Part shown: positions 62,860 to 64,000 of the stretch, in pieces
Position numbering within the stretch: position 1 is the stretch's first letter
Layout of the letters: the number at the start of each line of letters is the position of its first letter
NCBI RefSeq assembly: GCF_018070565.1
Contig: NZ_JAGPXL010000005.1
Span: 1-64,000, forward strand
Length of the DNA stretch: 64,000 bases
Source of the DNA: Streptomyces sp. B93
Lineage (GTDB): Bacteria > Actinomycetota > Actinomycetes > Streptomycetales > Streptomycetaceae
Direction of reading: 5' to 3'
Translations under genes and position numbers: made by a program
The notes under the pieces: generated by a model
Databases searched by the model: none
Told to the model about the DNA's origin: nothing
What the model saw: only the letters and a program-made list of their open reading frames with translations

Positions 62860-64000
62860 ATGTCAATGCCAAAGGGATCGAACGCGCCGGTGCCGACGGC
62901 GGCACTGCGGGTCGAGGTGGGCTGGCGCTCCGGACCGGGGGTGCCCGACGCGGACGCCTCGGCCCTGCTGCTGGTGGACGGGAAGGTCCGCTCCGACGCC
63001 GACTTCGTCTTCTACAACCAGCCCGCGCACGCCTCCGGCGCGATCCGGCACGAGGGCAAGCGGAACGCGGGCGGGCGGGTCACCGACACGCTCATCGTCG
63101 ACCTCGCGCGCGTGGAACCCGCCATTGACCGGGTGGTACTGGCCGCCTCCGCCGACGGGGGCAGTTTCGGCCAGGTGCCGGACCTCTCCATCGACGTCCG
63201 CCAGGACGGCCAGGGCACGTCGGTCGCGCGCTTCGACAGCACGGGCGCCACCGTCGAGACGGCCTTCGTCCTCGGCGAGTTCTACCGCCGCCAGGGCGCC
63301 TGGAAGTTCCGCGCCGTCGGCCAGGGCTACAGCAGCGGCCTCGAGGGTCTGGCGACGGACTTCGGGATCACCGTGGACGAGCCCCAGCAGGCCGCGGCCC
63401 CCGCACCGCCGACGGCGCCGCCGCCCACCAGGCCCCCGCCCCAGGCACCGCCCGCCGCACCCGTGCGGCTGACGAAGGTCACGCTCACCAAGGCGGCCCC
63501 GTCGGTGTCCCTGAGCAAGCAGGGCGGCACCTCCGGCGCGATGCGGGTCAACCTCAACTGGGAGGTCCGCAAGCAGTTCTCCGGCTGGGGCCGCAAACTG
63601 GGCCGGTCCGTCGCCATGCACTCCGACCTCGACCTCGACCTGTGCGCCCTGTTCGAACTGAGCGACGGCAGCAAGGGCGTCGTCCAGGCCCTCGGCAACG
63701 CCTTCGGGTCCCTGCACCAGCCGCCCTTCATCCACCTCGACGGCGACGACCGCACCGGAGCCGTGGCGACCGGTGAGAACCTCACCGTCAACCTCGACCA
63801 CAAGCAGTACTTCCGGCGCATCCTCATCTTCGTCACCATCTACGAGGGCGCCCGCTCCTTCGCCGACCTGCACGCCACCGTCACCCTCACCCCGCAGCAC
63901 GGCGCCCCCATCGACTTCTCCCTCGACGAGTGCACCGTCCCCTCCCCGGTGTGCGCGCTCGCCCTGATCACCAACAACGGCGGCGACCTCGTCGTCCAGC
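62860..64000 (+). CDS. TerD/TerA-family tellurium-resistance/stress protein, 3' end missing
   Basis: At least 380 residues; the frame is open to the window end. First TerD domain about 1-165: [66 protein letters not shown] Pro/Ala linker (about 175-195) leads to a second TerA-like domain starting [19 protein letters not shown]. TerD-type domains bind calcium and form stress-response assemblies. ATG 62860 is used; in-frame ATGs at 62848 and 62866 are alternatives. The 289-nt gap to the divergent proline-rich gene is AT-richer and probably holds both promoters, but no motif was secured. Confidence 0.88.
   Translation, partial: MSMPKGSNAPVPTAALRVEVGWRSGPGVPDADASALLLVDGKVRSDADFVFYNQPAHASGAIRHEGKRNAGGRVTDTLIVDLARVEPAIDRVVLAASADGGSFGQVPDLSIDVRQDGQGTSVARFDSTGATVETAFVLGEFYRRQGAWKFRAVGQGYSSGLEGLATDFGITVDEPQQAAAPAPPTAPPPTRPPPQAPPAAPVRLTKVTLTKAAPSVSLSKQGGTSGAMRVNLNWEVRKQFSGWGRKLGRSVAMHSDLDLDLCALFELSDGSKGVVQALGNAFGSLHQPPFIHLDGDDRTGAVATGENLTVNLDHKQYFRRILIFVTIYEGARSFADLHATVTLTPQHGAPIDFSLDECTVPSPVCALALITNNGGDLVVQ

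Overview
The window is high-GC actinobacterial DNA and almost certainly a Streptomyces chromosome. The evidence is G/C third codon positions, GTG starts, widespread Streptomyces intergenic repeats (33331-33355, 51128-51168), rare TTA codons, and typical gene neighbours. All calls come from reading the sequence and translations by eye; no database search was run.

Region 1 (1-2112): the start of a leftward sulfonate-type ABC import operon (ATPase start, substrate-binding lipoprotein) and an orphan winged-helix regulator. Each transcription unit is preceded by a tiny leader ORF with an RRH(I/V)D...C-R-A tail, and both carry the same 21-bp operator-like element. This is the least explained regulatory arrangement in the window.

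Region 2 (about 3820-33307): a hydroxamate siderophore locus with DmdR/IdeR-like iron boxes at 3820, 27787, 27869 and 31882. It contains a heterodimeric ABC exporter, a siderophore-binding lipoprotein, MbtH, a 6298-residue five-module NRPS, two FecCD permeases with a FecE-type ATPase, a formyltransferase and an ornithine N5-monooxygenase. Hand-read A-domain codes give X(N-methyl)-Ser-hOrn(N-methyl)-Ser-hOrn-like. This resembles the scabichelin/turgichelin family of tris-hydroxamate pentapeptides, using a coelichelin-like gene set without a cchJ-type esterase. Oddities are a truncated starter C domain, a Leu in place of the catalytic His in C3, and a terminal epimerase with no thioesterase. An amidohydrolase (2149-3717) borders the locus on the left.

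Region 3 (33272-40395): a TlpA-like thioredoxin lipoprotein with CcdA; a phosphoribosyltransferase-universal stress protein-RtcB ligase operon; the convergent RtcB partner archease; and a GH15 glycosidase.

Region 4 (40458-51009): an amino-sugar-type set (DeoR repressor, SIS isomerase, class II aldolase), an RlmG-like methyltransferase, a ROK regulator, a divergent XRE/SDR pair, and a SHOCT protein-ABC ATPase-FtsX permease operon ending near a long structured repeat.

Region 5 (51304-64000): an RsbW-like kinase-fold protein, small conserved proteins, a cysteine-synthase-fold PLP enzyme, a second DeoR regulator, a multi-TM protein with alpha/beta-hydrolase motifs at both ends, a beta-helix/AAA+ fusion, an Rv1733c-like membrane protein, a MOSC protein, a proline-rich protein, and the 5' part of a TerD/TerA-family gene cut by the window edge.
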